A DNA stretch of 37,304 nucleotides from Irineochytrium annulatum (lineage: Eukaryota > Chytridiomycota > Chytridiomycetes > Chytridiales > Chytridiaceae): assembly GCA_027600665.1 (NCBI GenBank), contig JADGJL010000146.1, forward strand, positions 1 through 37,304, written 5' to 3'. The notes under the pieces are model-generated. The model did no database searches, was not told the DNA's origin, and saw only the letters and a program-made list of their open reading frames with translations. The translations under genes were made by a program, and so were the position numbers. Below, piece by piece: positions 8,506 to 19,730 of the stretch. Position 1 is the stretch's first letter, and every line of letters begins with the position of its first letter.

Positions 8506-11164
8506 ATGGACTCTCCCTGGGTGGTCGACTACCCGATACACCCGGAGCTCGTTAAGTCGGCAATGTCCGTGAGGTCGGCTGACTCGAGCCTCGGTCGGTC
8601 ATCGACGCTGGTGGACTCGCCCACGACTCCATCGCCGTCGCCATCGTATAGTGAGGAAGGGTCGGAGGTAGACCTGCTTGGTAAAAAGGGCGGAGAGATC
8701 GCTGGAGACGTTATCAGGAAGCCGTCGTCATTAGCACGATCATCATTATCCCGGAAGGTACGTGCAACCCTCAATCTATTTATGGCCGAATTTACTTTCA
8801 ATTTACACACGTCTTCTTCGTCACTCTTTCCATCCTTAACTTCCTTTACAACCAGAACATCAAGGATGGACCGACCTCCGCCGATCTGCCCGTAAGGCGT
8901 GTCGTCTTCGCCACCGAACCCCTCCTCAGCGAACACGTCCACCAACCGCACCCAGACCACCGTCCCTCCAGAGCTCCGTCAACGAGCCAGACTCTCCGCC
9001 GCCTCGCGTCCTCGGCGGCCTTGACGTCCACCTCCCAGTCCGTCCCCCGCCTGTCCCGCCACCACTCCACCTCCTCGGCCCTGACCTCCTCCATCCAACG
9101 CATTGGGTCCGCCGCCTCCCTCTCACATTATCCGCGCCGCCACACGACGACGACACGACCCTTGTACGTGATGACGGACCACCACCACCCACCTACTGCG
9201 CTCTCTGGCTCCGCCGGCGCCTTGCCCGGCGTCGCGGTCGGCACGTCCTCCCGTAGGCGCCCGTCCAGCGTCTTCACGGATTTTGTTAACGCGAACGCGT
9301 ACGGCAAGATCGCGGAGTCCTCCACCCCGTCACCGCCGCCGCCTCCTATGTCTGCGTCGGGCTTAAGCGAGAGCGCGAAACTGACAAAGGGCTTAGGTAG
9401 ACCGTCGACTCCAAAGGGAGTGGCGGAGCTTTTCCTCAAAACGATGGCCGGGGAAGAGAAGGCCCGTTCGGTTGAGAAAGAGGTTGAGAAAGCGGACGAG
9501 AAGGCCGACGAGAAGGCCCTTGAGGCCGGCTTGGCGTCGTCCACGTCATCCACCGCGACGCTCGAAGACGAGAAGTCGAAGTACCGTTTCTGCTGTTGGC
9601 GTCGCTCCACACCTCCTGCTACCACCGCCGTAACCCCCGCCGAAGGCAATGACGAAAAGCCTCTCCCGCCCACTCCACGCCGCCGTCTCTGCCTCCGCAT
9701 CTGCCTCGCCATCCTGGCCTTCTTCGTCCTCACCTCCGCCATCCTGATCCCACTCTTCATCAAGGTCTTAATCCCTCGCATGATCTCCCAGGGCTTCTCG
9801 GCCGGCACGGGCATGTCCAACACGCCCTTCACGCTCCTCGGCCTCCAGATCAAATCTATCGCCGACGCCGCCCTGCCGCTCAACGTGACCGCCATGTCAA
9901 ATACTTCGACGGATATGACGGGCGCCAACATCGACAGCTTCCCGACGACCGGCGCAGGGTCCCTCACGGTGTCCATGTCGAACGCCGGATACGCGGTCCC
10001 GTTTAATATCCCCGTTACCCTCTCCGCGCCGGCGGTATGGACAATCAGCCTTCCGCGCACGTTCGCCTCTATCGATGGCTCGACGGCCGCGTACCCGCCC
10101 CTGGGATTCACACCGGGATCCAGCCGCGCGTACGACGAGACGGCCAAAGGCTGGTGGCCTATCACGGTCGTGCGGCTGTCGGACGACATGAGCATTCGCG
10201 ACGGCACGCTGAGGATCAATCAGCGGGACGTGGAGCTGCGTGTCCCCGTCCCGCCCGGCGCGATCGACGGGTCGGGCATGCAGGCGGACGTGATGGCCGA
10301 GACGGTGGGGGCGTACAAGGCGTCCGGTTCAGGGGTGTTTCGCGCGGATGACGACAATGCTGTCGGCGCGAGGATGGCTCTGTTCCCGTTGGGCGTTAGC
10401 TTCGTGAAGGGCGTGTGCGGGTTCTTCATGACGGGGGATCCGGCGTCGGTTCCCAAAGTGCTAATCCAGGCGCGACCGGATTTCAAAATGGGTTTTTTGA
10501 ACTTCCCGGCCGTGCCGTTGAGCAGGGTCTTCGACATTGGGCAGCTGATGAAGGATGCTGGTATGTATTTTGCGCCTTTCTTTTCTTCGCAGGACATGGT
10601 TTTGATAAAATACATACAGGTCTCTCGCCTAACACGGCACCATCCTCCTCGTCCTCGGACCCCTCCATGAACTTGACGATCTCTGGCGCCAACACGCCCA
10701 CCGGCGACCCGCGGTCCTTCACCACTACGGTTACCATGAACCTCCGCAATCCCTGTTCTTTAAGCCTCAATCTCTCCTCCCTTTCCCTCCGCCTCAACAT
10801 GTCCGGCATCCCCGTCGCCTCCATTACCGTCCCATCCCTCACGCTGACCCAAGGCGCCAGGACAATTTCGTTCGACATGCAATTCGCGCCGCCCCGTGGC
10901 GGCGGGCCGCAGCCGGGCCTCGTCGAGACGCTGGCAGGCGTGCTAGGCAGCCCGAGCAGCAGCTGGGTGCTCGGCGTGGATGAAGTCGTCGTCGGGAGCA
11001 TTGGGCTCGCGTCCGGCGCGAGCGTCGCGCGGGCGTGGGTGCAGGGTCTTCTGGATGCGGTTTGGGTAAGGGTGCCGTTTAGTATTTTAAGCGGGGACGT
11101 CGGGGCGCAGGCCGGAGTCATTATAATAAAAATTTTGGAGAGCCTGACGGGGGGAGCGTTGTAG
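8506..11164 (+). CDS. Tag1/DUF3712-like single-pass membrane protein
   Basis: Exons 8506-8757, 8856-10560 and 10620-11164 give 833 residues. The first ~400 residues are low-complexity, Ser/Pro/His-rich, with an acidic-basic run KADEKADEKA, and are presumably cytosolic. A dibasic and Cys-rich stretch leads to one hydrophobic helix (ICLAILAFFVLTSAILIPLF). The remaining ~430 residues are beta-rich with several N-x-S/T sites (NVT, NTS, NLT, NLS, NMS). They contain two repeating blocks of the LEA-like type: LNVTAMSNTSTDMTGAN and MNLTISGANTPTGDPRSFTT. A basic cytosolic tail, one helix and lumenal DUF3712 repeats are the plan of fungal Tag1-type proteins. In yeast, Tag1 sits in the vacuole membrane and takes part in ending autophagy. 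I rely on architecture and not on residue identity, so another LEA_2-like fungal membrane protein is possible. Confidence 0.55.
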
Positions 11165-12750
11165 GTGTTGGAGTTTTCGGATACTGTATCTTGCGTTAGG
11201 ATCGTCGGCGGTTGGTGATTGGTGTATTTATTCATCATTTTGTTATCCACTTTTTTCCCCATCTATCCCTTAATCTTTTTGTTTTTATTTATCATCTTTC
11301 TTTCTTCTCTGGGCTCTGACTGGCCCACAGCTGATAGACATCATTATATTTATCCCCACGGTACTGGACATTTAAATCCTTTTTCGACCTTTGCTTGCCT
11401 CGCCTAACACTCGGTTTCAGTTTCTTTCGTGTGTTTTTATTTTTTCTGATCTCTTTGCCCCCCGTACATTTTCGCTTTTTTTTTTTCCTTGTTGGTTTGG
11501 CTTTTGTTTATTCTTTTCGCACACCACGTATTTTGGTATTGTCTTGTTTGTTTACATTGCTGGCCGGAGGTTCTCTGAGCAATCAAGAAGCCCAATATTA
11601 TAGCACGACTGAACGCACCAAAAGTTTAAATTTATGCCTCCCAAAGTCCCTCGAAATAGATTGACTTTCGAGGCTATCCATAATTGCCGCGGGTTTCTCC
11701 AGCCTCACTCGTCGAAGACGACGTCCGCCGCGTTCGCCTGAACCCGAATTTTACAAAACCTTCCTCACCGTCGGAACTTCTGTTCCCATTCCGCGTCTTC
11801 GACGAATAACTATAACTATGCCGAATACCGGTCGATGCCGTTTAACATCTTCCCGAGAAACACGACCAATTTATCGTCCTCCACCTCTTGTACGGCGTCA
11901 GGCGATCGCCGCGACAGCTTCCGCCGGGACGCTGTAGCTCCGGCTCGTACGGCGACGCGTGGGGTCCCAGGAATATCACAACGTATGGCAATCTCCTCCT
12001 CCCCGCTAAGACGATTAGGTTGCCAGCAGCGCGCGACCTTCGATTTGCTGTGGCTCCAGAAAAGGTCCTTTGAATTGATAAGGGGTCTTGTGCCACCCTC
12101 ACCATCGAGTCCACCTATTATTATCGATACATGCCGTGCATGGCGGAGTCCCAGCCGATCGCCTTCTTCAAGAGGCGCAAGCAACCCCGACTTAAAAGGC
12201 ACAAGAAGACCTGGCAAGGTGGGTTTGTTGAAAGCCGATCCGCCCCGGTAATCCTCCAGTCGATGTTCTTTCACAAAGGCGTTAACCACACCCTGGCGGC
12301 CTGGTGTACCACGGTTGGTGTTCTTGCATCAATTCTTCCATATGTAGCTCATGCTCAGAAAGCGCACGAACCACACTGGGGTTACGCGTGCCCAGGTACT
12401 GTCCTCTTCGTCGCAGATTTTATTCAGGAGGCACCGGGAGTCGTCGTGCCGTCGATGCCGCACCCGCGCAAGCATGGCCGGTCGTCGGTAAAAAAACAAA
12501 GAATGGAGCTCAGGTAGGTGAGGGAGCAGTTTTGGTTGCGGAGAACTGCCGATTCGGCGGCAAGGCGATTCGCGGGCCTGCTGTCCGCGAGGGTGGCTTC
12601 AAGGAAGTGGTAGCATTCGCAGTCGCCCGCGACTCGCGTCGCGCGAGTTAGCGGCCCATCAATCTTTGTTTCACGCCTGTTTCAACATGATGGGCAAGCC
12701 ATCATCTGTGAGATCGCTCTCTGGACCACCGGAGCGCCCATTTCATCGCA
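11165..12750. other. 1.6-kb gap with unassigned ORFs
   Basis: The first 450 bp are strikingly pyrimidine-rich on the plus strand (11220-11520) and carry only T-rich, Phe/Leu-rich open frames. From 11816 to 12289 there is a minus-strand ORF of 157 codons, overlapped by a plus-strand ORF of 138 codons; neither has motifs I recognise. A further plus-strand frame (12131-12517) is also unassigned. The last 100 bp should contain the promoter of the DUF4246 gene. This may be a decayed gene or an unknown one; no terminal repeats were seen. Confidence 0.35.
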
Positions 12751-14443
12751 ATGAGCCGATTGCCCGTTGGCGACCAGGTGTGGCGATGGCGAGCCCGGAC
12801 CGCAATCTACCTCTCGGAGAGGATGTACATGCTGGTCATGGCCGAGATCATGGGAAAGCCAGCATGGCACAAGAAGATGCTCAAGACCGCGATTTGGGAT
12901 CGCTGGATGGAGGAATCAGGATTGGAGCCAAACGCCATCGCTCATCTGCAACAGGAGCTCGACCACATCGTCAGAACACGTCTGGTCTACCTGCCTGACG
13001 GGGCCTTGATTCTGCCTTTCCCGGCCCACGGTGTCTACCTGTCTGACGATGTCGTCGACGCTGGTCTTGCCTTGACCCTCCGCCGCCGTCTCGACCCTGC
13101 GGAGCACCTGGCTCTTGCCGAGCGCCGCTGGCATCCAGGCGCGGAAGGAGAAGTTCTCGACATCATCCACCCAAGCCCATATTGCAAAGTCTACGGACGC
13201 ACCCTGGAGACGGACTGCCCGACCGCAATCGTCGGCGACTTGCGAACGGAGAAACCAACACGGATGGAGGTCGACGACGACATCTCCGAGAGGTTCCAAT
13301 GGCTGCCGTGCGAGGCCGATGTTTCCGACGATGGTAAGGTGACCCTGCGGTCGCCCATCCACAACCTCCGACCGAGCCACGAGAACGCGCCGCTGTACCG
13401 TTCAATCGCGGCCGCGCTACAGCGGATGCTGCCGCTGTTTGAGCTGTCGGTCGGTAGCGTGAAGACGTGGTCCACGACGGAGAATAGGATCCCAGAAATG
13501 GATCGAGAGCTCGCGCCGCTGGACTTATGGGATTACGAGGAGGAGCGGCTGAAGGAGCATATCAGCGTTCACGGGGAGCCGGCTCATTGGGGCGAGGAGT
13601 CGGACATCAGGAAATCGTTTCACGACGATTGGGTTCGAACAATTAAAGCGCCCCAAATGCCGGAGAATTTTGACGCGGGGACGGGCTTGGCGGAGCTAGA
13701 GGCGACGTCGTTGAGAGGGAGGAGGATCCAAGTCATCGTCAAGGTTTCGTCCGTTCACCTGGAGCCGGGGAGGCCGAGATATTACGGGACGGGGTGGCAC
13801 TTTGAGGGCATGCAGAATGAGGCCATCATAGCGACTGGGATCTACTATGAGGTTTGGTTGCTACGTTGCATCCAATGTTTCGCCAAATCTAATCGATCCC
13901 TTTTAGACGGTGGACAACATCAAGGACTCGCGTCTGAACTTCCGCGTCCCTTTAGCGGACGAAGGCAAGTGTTTCGCGAACGAGCAGGACGTGCACGAGC
14001 CCATCGAGATCGCGTACGGCATCGAGAACGAGTGTCCCGCCGTCCAGGAGGTGGGCTCGCTCCGATGCCTGCAGGGCCGCTGCATCACCTTCGCCAACCA
14101 GCTCCAGCACCGCGTCGAGCCGTTCGAGCTGGCCGACCCGACCAGGCCCGGCAGGCGCCGCGTGCTATGCTTCTTCCTCGTCGACCCGGACACGACGATC
14201 ACGTCCACGCTCAGGGTGCCCGGGGGTCAGAGGGTCGACTGGGCGGAGGAGGATGTTGAGGCGGCGTTTGCGGGCCGGCTGCCGACGGTTTGCGCTAGAA
14301 GGATCGTGGAGGCCTGGGTTGAGGAAGGCTGCGTTTTCACGAGAAAGGAGGCGGAAAGGTTTGAGAACGAACTGATGGAGGAACGGACAACGTTCAGGGA
14401 TGCCAACAATGACAAGCATAGGGTTAGCCTCTGTGAGCATTAG
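12751..14443 (+). CDS. DUF4246 domain protein, putative iron/2-oxoglutarate-type oxygenase fold
   Basis: Two exons (12751-13851 and 13907-14443, phase 0) give 545 residues, a normal length for this mainly fungal family. The order is typical: an N-terminal helical segment (MYMLVMAEIMGKPAWHKKML), a segment WHPGAEGEVLDIIHPSPYCK followed by VYGRT, a middle region with FQWLPCEADV, then the core. The core contains YYGTGWHFEGMQNEAIIATG and IYYETVDNI across the splice junction, then RCITFANQLQHRVEPFEL and RRRVLCFFLVDP. H350-x-E352 in the first core motif, H435, and an Arg near 450 are placed like the metal- and 2-oxoglutarate-binding residues of double-stranded beta-helix dioxygenases. That function is inference; the substrate is unknown. 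The start is the first ATG that includes the conserved N-terminal segment. Confidence 0.85.
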
Positions 14444-15794
14444 TTAGAGATACTCATCGCACTATCTACCGCTCCGTCGCTGTTGGTTAGCCATTTCTGG
14501 GCGATTTTGGTGTGCGCCACTTGGTTGTTGTTAAGCTAACACATATAAGCGACTGCTATTAGAGCGTGTGTTTCAATTAAAGTCAAAGGTCGGTTCTCAT
14601 CGCTGCTTCAATGAGCACAGTGAATGTAAGGTTTGACGCTGGTGCTCAAATTTATATTCACTCCAACCACGTTTATATTCACTCAACCCACGTTTCCTTC
14701 CTTATTGCCATAGTTTCTGTGCACTTCCCGCTTGTTAAAGACGTATACTACGCATTTGCGTTGTCGGTGTCTGCAAGCCTCCTGCAGCTGTCGCCTTTCT
14801 TACGTCGTATAACAATGTATCCTTTCCTTCCCGGCAATCATAAGTAATGAAGGGATGAGATGGAGCTGTTACTTGATAAAACGAAGTTGTTAAACTAATC
14901 GTGCTGCGTCGAGCAGACTTGAAATGCAAAAAGGGATAGAGAGACATGTGGAACCGCGCTTGTATTACTGCCCAGCAATCATTATTGTATCCTACTTCAT
15001 TCTCCTTTGCACATCCAACAATTACGCTTTCGCGTTCGCTCAAAAATTACACTTGAGCTTCTCTAGAGCACCCTTATTCCGCTGGTCAGTTTCCTGTATG
15101 GATTATAAAGAAAGAAATGGAATATGACCGTATACATTTAGAGCAAACCGAAGAAAGGAAGCTTACATGTAAATTTAGTTGGCGTGCGATTACATGACGA
15201 GCTATCATTTTCTTGGCATGAATGTAGCACTGCTCATAGAATGGGGTGGCATATTGTATCAGCCTTCTTGTTTGTATCATGTCAACAGGAGAAGGGCGTC
15301 TTTGAGATGCCTGTTTAAATCCAATCATAAAGTAATTCAGCGAAAGCGTAGCTTTTGGTTATTCTGCGAATCAACGACGTGCTTTTGTCATCTTACCATT
15401 AGTCTTAACCGGACACACTACAAGCGTCGGGGGTGGTAAAGGGAAGGAAAAAGAGGCTACTTATGGGGGCAAAACAGCTGCGAGGGGTTTCTTCAGTTAC
15501 CCAGTATTAAAAAGGCGGTCTAGAAGTCGGAAAAACGGATGCAAATTAATGACGGGAGTGTAACTTGAGGGAACTAAGGTAAGTCAGGACAACAAGAACT
15601 GCGCCACGTCGACAAAAAAAGAGAAAGTATAATGATAAGATAATGCGCGATTATGTGATGCATGAAAAGAGAAAAAGGAGCAAGCATAACGCCGTGCAAA
15701 CGGCATGCCAAGAGATTATAAATAAAATTTCTAGGCAGAGATTCGACGAAGAGAACCCTGTGTTGGATCACTCCACGCTGCCTCTTGTACCAAA
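14444..15794. other. AT-rich 1.35-kb intergenic region between convergent genes
   Basis: The DUF4246 gene and the kinase gene point towards each other here, so only 3' ends are expected. The stretch is clearly more AT-rich than the flanking coding DNA and has frequent stops in all frames. It holds a 21-bp tandem duplication listed separately. No RNA gene or coding region was recognised. Confidence 0.4.
14651..14692. repeat. tandem repeat, two 21-bp units
   Basis: Two adjacent 21-bp units (14651-14671 and 14672-14692) share the start TTTATATTCACTC and the end CCACG and differ at two positions. It lies about 210 bp past the DUF4246 stop. No function can be assigned. Confidence 0.8.
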
Positions 15795-18034
15795 TCACTC
15801 CTCCCATTCGGCACGCAGCCTCTCAACTTCGGCCTTCAGCCACCCGTGCTCGAGCACCTCCTCCATCGTCGCCCGGTCGACGACCTCATAGCAAAGCATT
15901 CGCTTGATGAGCGACCTGACGCCATCTGTAAAGCAAAAACAAGTTTAACACCAGATGTCGGAAAATGGTGCGTAGAGACACAAACCATCCGGGTAGTCGT
16001 CCGAATTGACGCGGAATGGGAAACTCAATATCCCTCTGAGAATATCCGCTGGACCCTGAAACGGGTTTTCCCCATAAATCGTGTGCAGCAACACACCAAG
16101 GGTCCTGAGAGAGAGAAGTTAACGTTCCGATTAGGCAATTGCATGTAACAAAAGGCTTACCAAATCTCCGCTTCCGGACCCCTCACCGGTTTGCCCATAA
16201 TCAGCTCGGGTGCAGCGTAATGCGCGGTCCCGCTAAACCGCCTGAAGTAGTCGGCCTCGCAACTAGGGATCGGCGAGGCCGCGCCGAAGTCGATGATCCG
16301 GACCTCGTAGTCGGCGTTGATGACGATGTTCTAATCGACGCGGGATAGAAAGCTTCGCTTAGAACACAAACATAGGTTAAAGTGACAGTCGATAACAAAC
16401 CTCGTCTTTCAGGTCCCTGTGCACCACGTCGTTCCGGTGCAGATGATCGATACCGAGGGCGATCTGGGCGAAGATGCGCTTGCCCGTCGACTCGGGGATG
16501 CGACGGTCTATAACGAAAACGTTAATTTTTTTGTTCTCGCTTGCCAAGTTTGATATCATATACTTACGAGCATCAATGCACTCAAACAAATCGCATGACG
16601 TCCTGCGCTTGACTGCCTTCTCTTGATCCTCCGTAAGACGGAGAAGGGGGCTCAGCTGGGCCTGCTGCGCATCGTACACCTTGCGTGCCTCCTCACTGAG
16701 GTCATCTACAACGACGCACTGCTTCTTTGACGCCCGCAGGCCAGGGTTTTTTGATGGGCTCAGCGTAGGATTGTTAACATCCCACTCTGTGCCGTGCAGC
16801 TCAGTGACGAGGAGAAAGAAGCGGTCCTCGTCGTAGTGGTCGAGGTAGGCAATGACGGTAGGATGTCGAAGGGTCATCAAGTTTCGGATCTCGCGAGGCA
16901 CCTTTGGCGCCTTCACGTCAAAGGGGTCGTCGACCAACATGGCGCCAGGTATCTTCCGCTTCTCAATGAACTTTACGGCCACCTGTTTTAGTGGAAGGCG
17001 AAAAGTCACTACGCGCGCAAGGGTAACAAATAAAGAGCAAAATATCTGAAACTAACCTCCTGATTGTCTATCAAGCGCCTCGCGGTAAAGACGAAGCCGA
17101 AGGCCCCATCCCCAAGCAGCTCGCCGAGCTTGTAGGAATGCGGGAATGTAGACTGGTGGCGAAAAGCCCCCGTGGTCAACGCGACGACGTCCGCGTGGCG
17201 GGCGTTCCTCTCCTCCTGCGGGCTGAGGCGCTTGCACTTCGCGGCGCGCACGGGTTTCAAGGCGGCAGCCGCTGCGTTCGCGGCCATGCTCCGTTTGCAC
17301 CAACCCAAGAAGGAGTGCCTGGTGCCTGACGGCTCAGCGGCTGGTGCGATGTCCCGCATAGGCCACCACTTAGAGCGACCCGCCTGCGCCACCGGCGTCG
17401 CGTCGGACTTAGGTTCATCGAGGCAAGAGGAGTTGCTGGCGCTGCTAGGAGTGCTCTCGACGAGCGTCGTGACGGCACCGGCAGAGTCGGAGGCGGAGGG
17501 GACGGAGGCGGAGGGGATGGAGGCGTCGAGGACAGGCGGGTCGGGCCGAGTGGAGTCGGGGACAGACGGGTCGGCGTTGGACGAGTCGAGGACGGTCGAT
17601 TCTGAGACAACGTCGGCGGCCTTCTTAAAGTTGATCACCTTAAACTTGATCCGCTTGGAGCGCTTCACGGGCTCGCGGGCAGGAGCGATCTCGGGCTTTG
17701 ACTGACGGCGCCACCATTTGGCCTTGCCGGCGTCCGCAGCTGGCGCCATGTCTTTTGGCAGCTCCGTGTGGCAGCTGGGGGTGGTGGTTTTGTCGCTAAC
17801 AGCCGTGTCGGAGAGGGAAGGGTCGAGTCCGGACGCGGTGTGGCCGGCCGGGTCGGAGCGGGGCGGTGAGGAGACGGACGGAGGGGAGGGATCGGGGATG
17901 ATGACGGCGGCTGTTGACAGCTCAAGCTCCCAGGCGGAACCATGGGGCAGTGGGTCGGGGATGAGGTTGGTGTCGATGATGGCGTCGGGTTCGGGCCGAG
18001 GCCCGCGCTCGGGCTTCGTGATGCAGAGTCCCAT
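15795..18034 (-). CDS. PAS-kinase-like Ser/Thr protein kinase with N-terminal acylation signal
   Basis: Six exons (18034-17057, 16982-16568, 16507-16401, 16330-16161, 16104-15986, 15925-15795) give 639 residues. Residues 301-635 form a protein kinase domain: glycine loop LLGDGAFGFV (308-313), catalytic Lys330 in VAVKFIEK, HRDLKDEN with the catalytic Asp at 496, DFG at 514, and the APE motif in AHYAAPELIMG. The subdomains LFECIDAHRRIPE, VHRDLKDENIVI and GPEAEIWTLGVLLHTIYGEN followed by PF match the PASK/PSK group, which couples nutrient state to glycogen and translation control. The N-lobe carries an insert of about 60 residues after LHGTEWDVNNP. The first 300 residues are Pro/Ser/Asp-rich without a visible PAS domain. 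They begin MGLCIT, a consensus for myristoylation of Gly2 and palmitoylation of Cys4, so membrane attachment is likely. A short motif (AG-x-x-KWW ... IAPA-x-EP) occurs twice, near residues 97-122 and 214-235. Confidence 0.88.
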
Positions 18035-19730
18035 GAGTTCGGGCCCGTGGTCGAGGTTGTGGGCGGTGGTGATTGATCGAGATGCAGAAGTTCACCGCGG
18101 CCTTCAAGTGCTTCTTCATGGCCGAGGGTTTGGGATTTCCACTCGGCCTGTCATCTTGACAGGTGTCGACCAAAACAAAGTCCCTCGATTTCGCGACCCT
18201 CATGCAGGCGAGCGTAGTCCGTCCAGCATGTGGGCGTGCCGGCGCCCGGGCGCGGGTTCGTGAGCTGAAGGCCAGTCGCGTCGCTGTCAAAACTTGTTCG
18301 GACCAACTCGTCCCTACTTCCAACAACATATTGATATACAAAAACTGGCTAACTCATATTCCTTCACACATCCCTTCGTTTCCTTCCTTCCAAATCTTAT
18401 TTCTGGCCACCCGAAAGGCTTCAAGCCGCAACCGTGCTTGTGAACACGCACGTAAAAGAAATGGAACTTGTGATATTGTTCACAGTCAATAGAATGTCTT
18501 AAGAATAACGGACGAAACGCTGGAAAGTTCATCGACGACGGCGTGTCATTGCCGACAGCCCAATGTTCCGCCGTCGAACGACCTAGGCGGCGCTGCGGTA
18601 CAACGACTGAACAAGCTCCGTTGGACTGACGTTACGCGCACATCGAATCCGAGCCTCACCTATGTCCTCAAACCGTGAAGACGGAGAACACGATATCCAG
18701 CACAAACCCCGCATAACAGAGAGACAACTGAGGAATCCCATTGCGAGTGCAACGAAGAGATGATTAGCATGAACAGCAAGTGCGCGGTGGGCTGAACGCG
18801 GCGGCATAGACCGCCCACGCAGAGGAGGTTGTGGCATCGTGCCGCTCGTCGTTCTTAGCCTTCCCCGCAACAACGCCGCGCGTGACGTACGCACGAGCGT
18901 TTTGAGCTGCTGATAGGAGACGCCGGCGATAGTCATGGCTCACGAATAGAACATGAGCTGTTAACCAAGCGGCAAGGGAAACATGTCGATCAAAAGCGCA
19001 GTGAAAAGGAAGGAAAGAATGGAAAATACAATAAATGGGCTTGCGGCGCGTACATCATTACGCCAACTGTTCAGAGAAAGGAACACGATCTCAATTAGGC
19101 TTGCGGTAGGGTGCTTGTTATAAGGGACGGCGAGGGCGATCTGCCTGAGGGTGAGGACAGGGAGCAGGATTTGGAGCATTGACGACGGCATGGAGGGCCC
19201 GGACGTCGACGGTAACCAGCTGGTGGCTAGAATCGAGCCGAACTGAGAAGAATCAAAACGTGGCCTACCACTTGAGCGGCCGAGTCGGATAACTCGTCAT
19301 CCTGGCCGCATTCGCAGCCGCGGTAATGCGGCCGAAGCGCACCAACGCGGCTGACTGGGCCACTGAGACCGAAAGAGATCCCCGCGAGGCTGGATCAATT
19401 ATGAGGTCATCTTCGCCGTATGCGCCAAGCGACAAGATGGCGGAGGAGGTTACACCGTCGGGAGAGGCGTCGGCAGGTCAGCTTCGCTAAGAACATGACG
19501 CTATTGTCTTCGGCGCTCGCGAAGGATGTCATCAGCTCGACTGACTGTGAAAGCCGCGTTTACACGCCGGCGATGTCGTCGCGATGCCGGGCGTGGGCTG
19601 CCGCCTCCGTTGATCCGGAAGTCGCGTGTGATCAACGAGCGGATTACACGTCAAAATTCGCTTTGCGACTCCCAAGAGTCTCTCTCTCACCTTCTACCTT
19701 GTTCGATCGCGACGCCAGGCCCGCCCTGCC
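18035..19730. other. 1.7-kb intergenic region between divergent genes, with weak minus-strand ORFs
   Basis: The kinase and GRP94 genes diverge from this stretch, so it should contain both promoters. On the minus strand, 19191-18961 encodes a hydrophobic 76-codon frame and 18936-18583 a 117-codon frame, separated by a plausible acceptor (GGTTAACAG). Joining them did not give a convincing protein. No family motif was recognised. The last 400 bp before GRP94 have only short open frames. Confidence 0.35.
19647..19653 (-). promoter_or_regulatory. possible UPRE-like element upstream of GRP94
   Basis: The minus strand reads TGACGTG, the core of the unfolded-protein-response element (TGACGTGG/A) bound by XBP1/ATF6/Hac1-type bZIP factors, about 78 bp before the GRP94 start codon. 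A 7-bp match can arise by chance. It is listed because GRP94 is a classic unfolded-protein-response target. Confidence 0.25.

Noticed and set aside
9128..10219. 363-codon minus-strand ORF
   Set aside because: It lies antisense to the Tag1-like coding exon, has no motifs, and is explained by GC-rich codon bias in the real gene.
17718..18263. 181-codon plus-strand ORF
   Set aside because: Antisense to the disordered N-terminus of the kinase; Gly/Ser-rich composition follows from Pro/Asp codons on the other strand.
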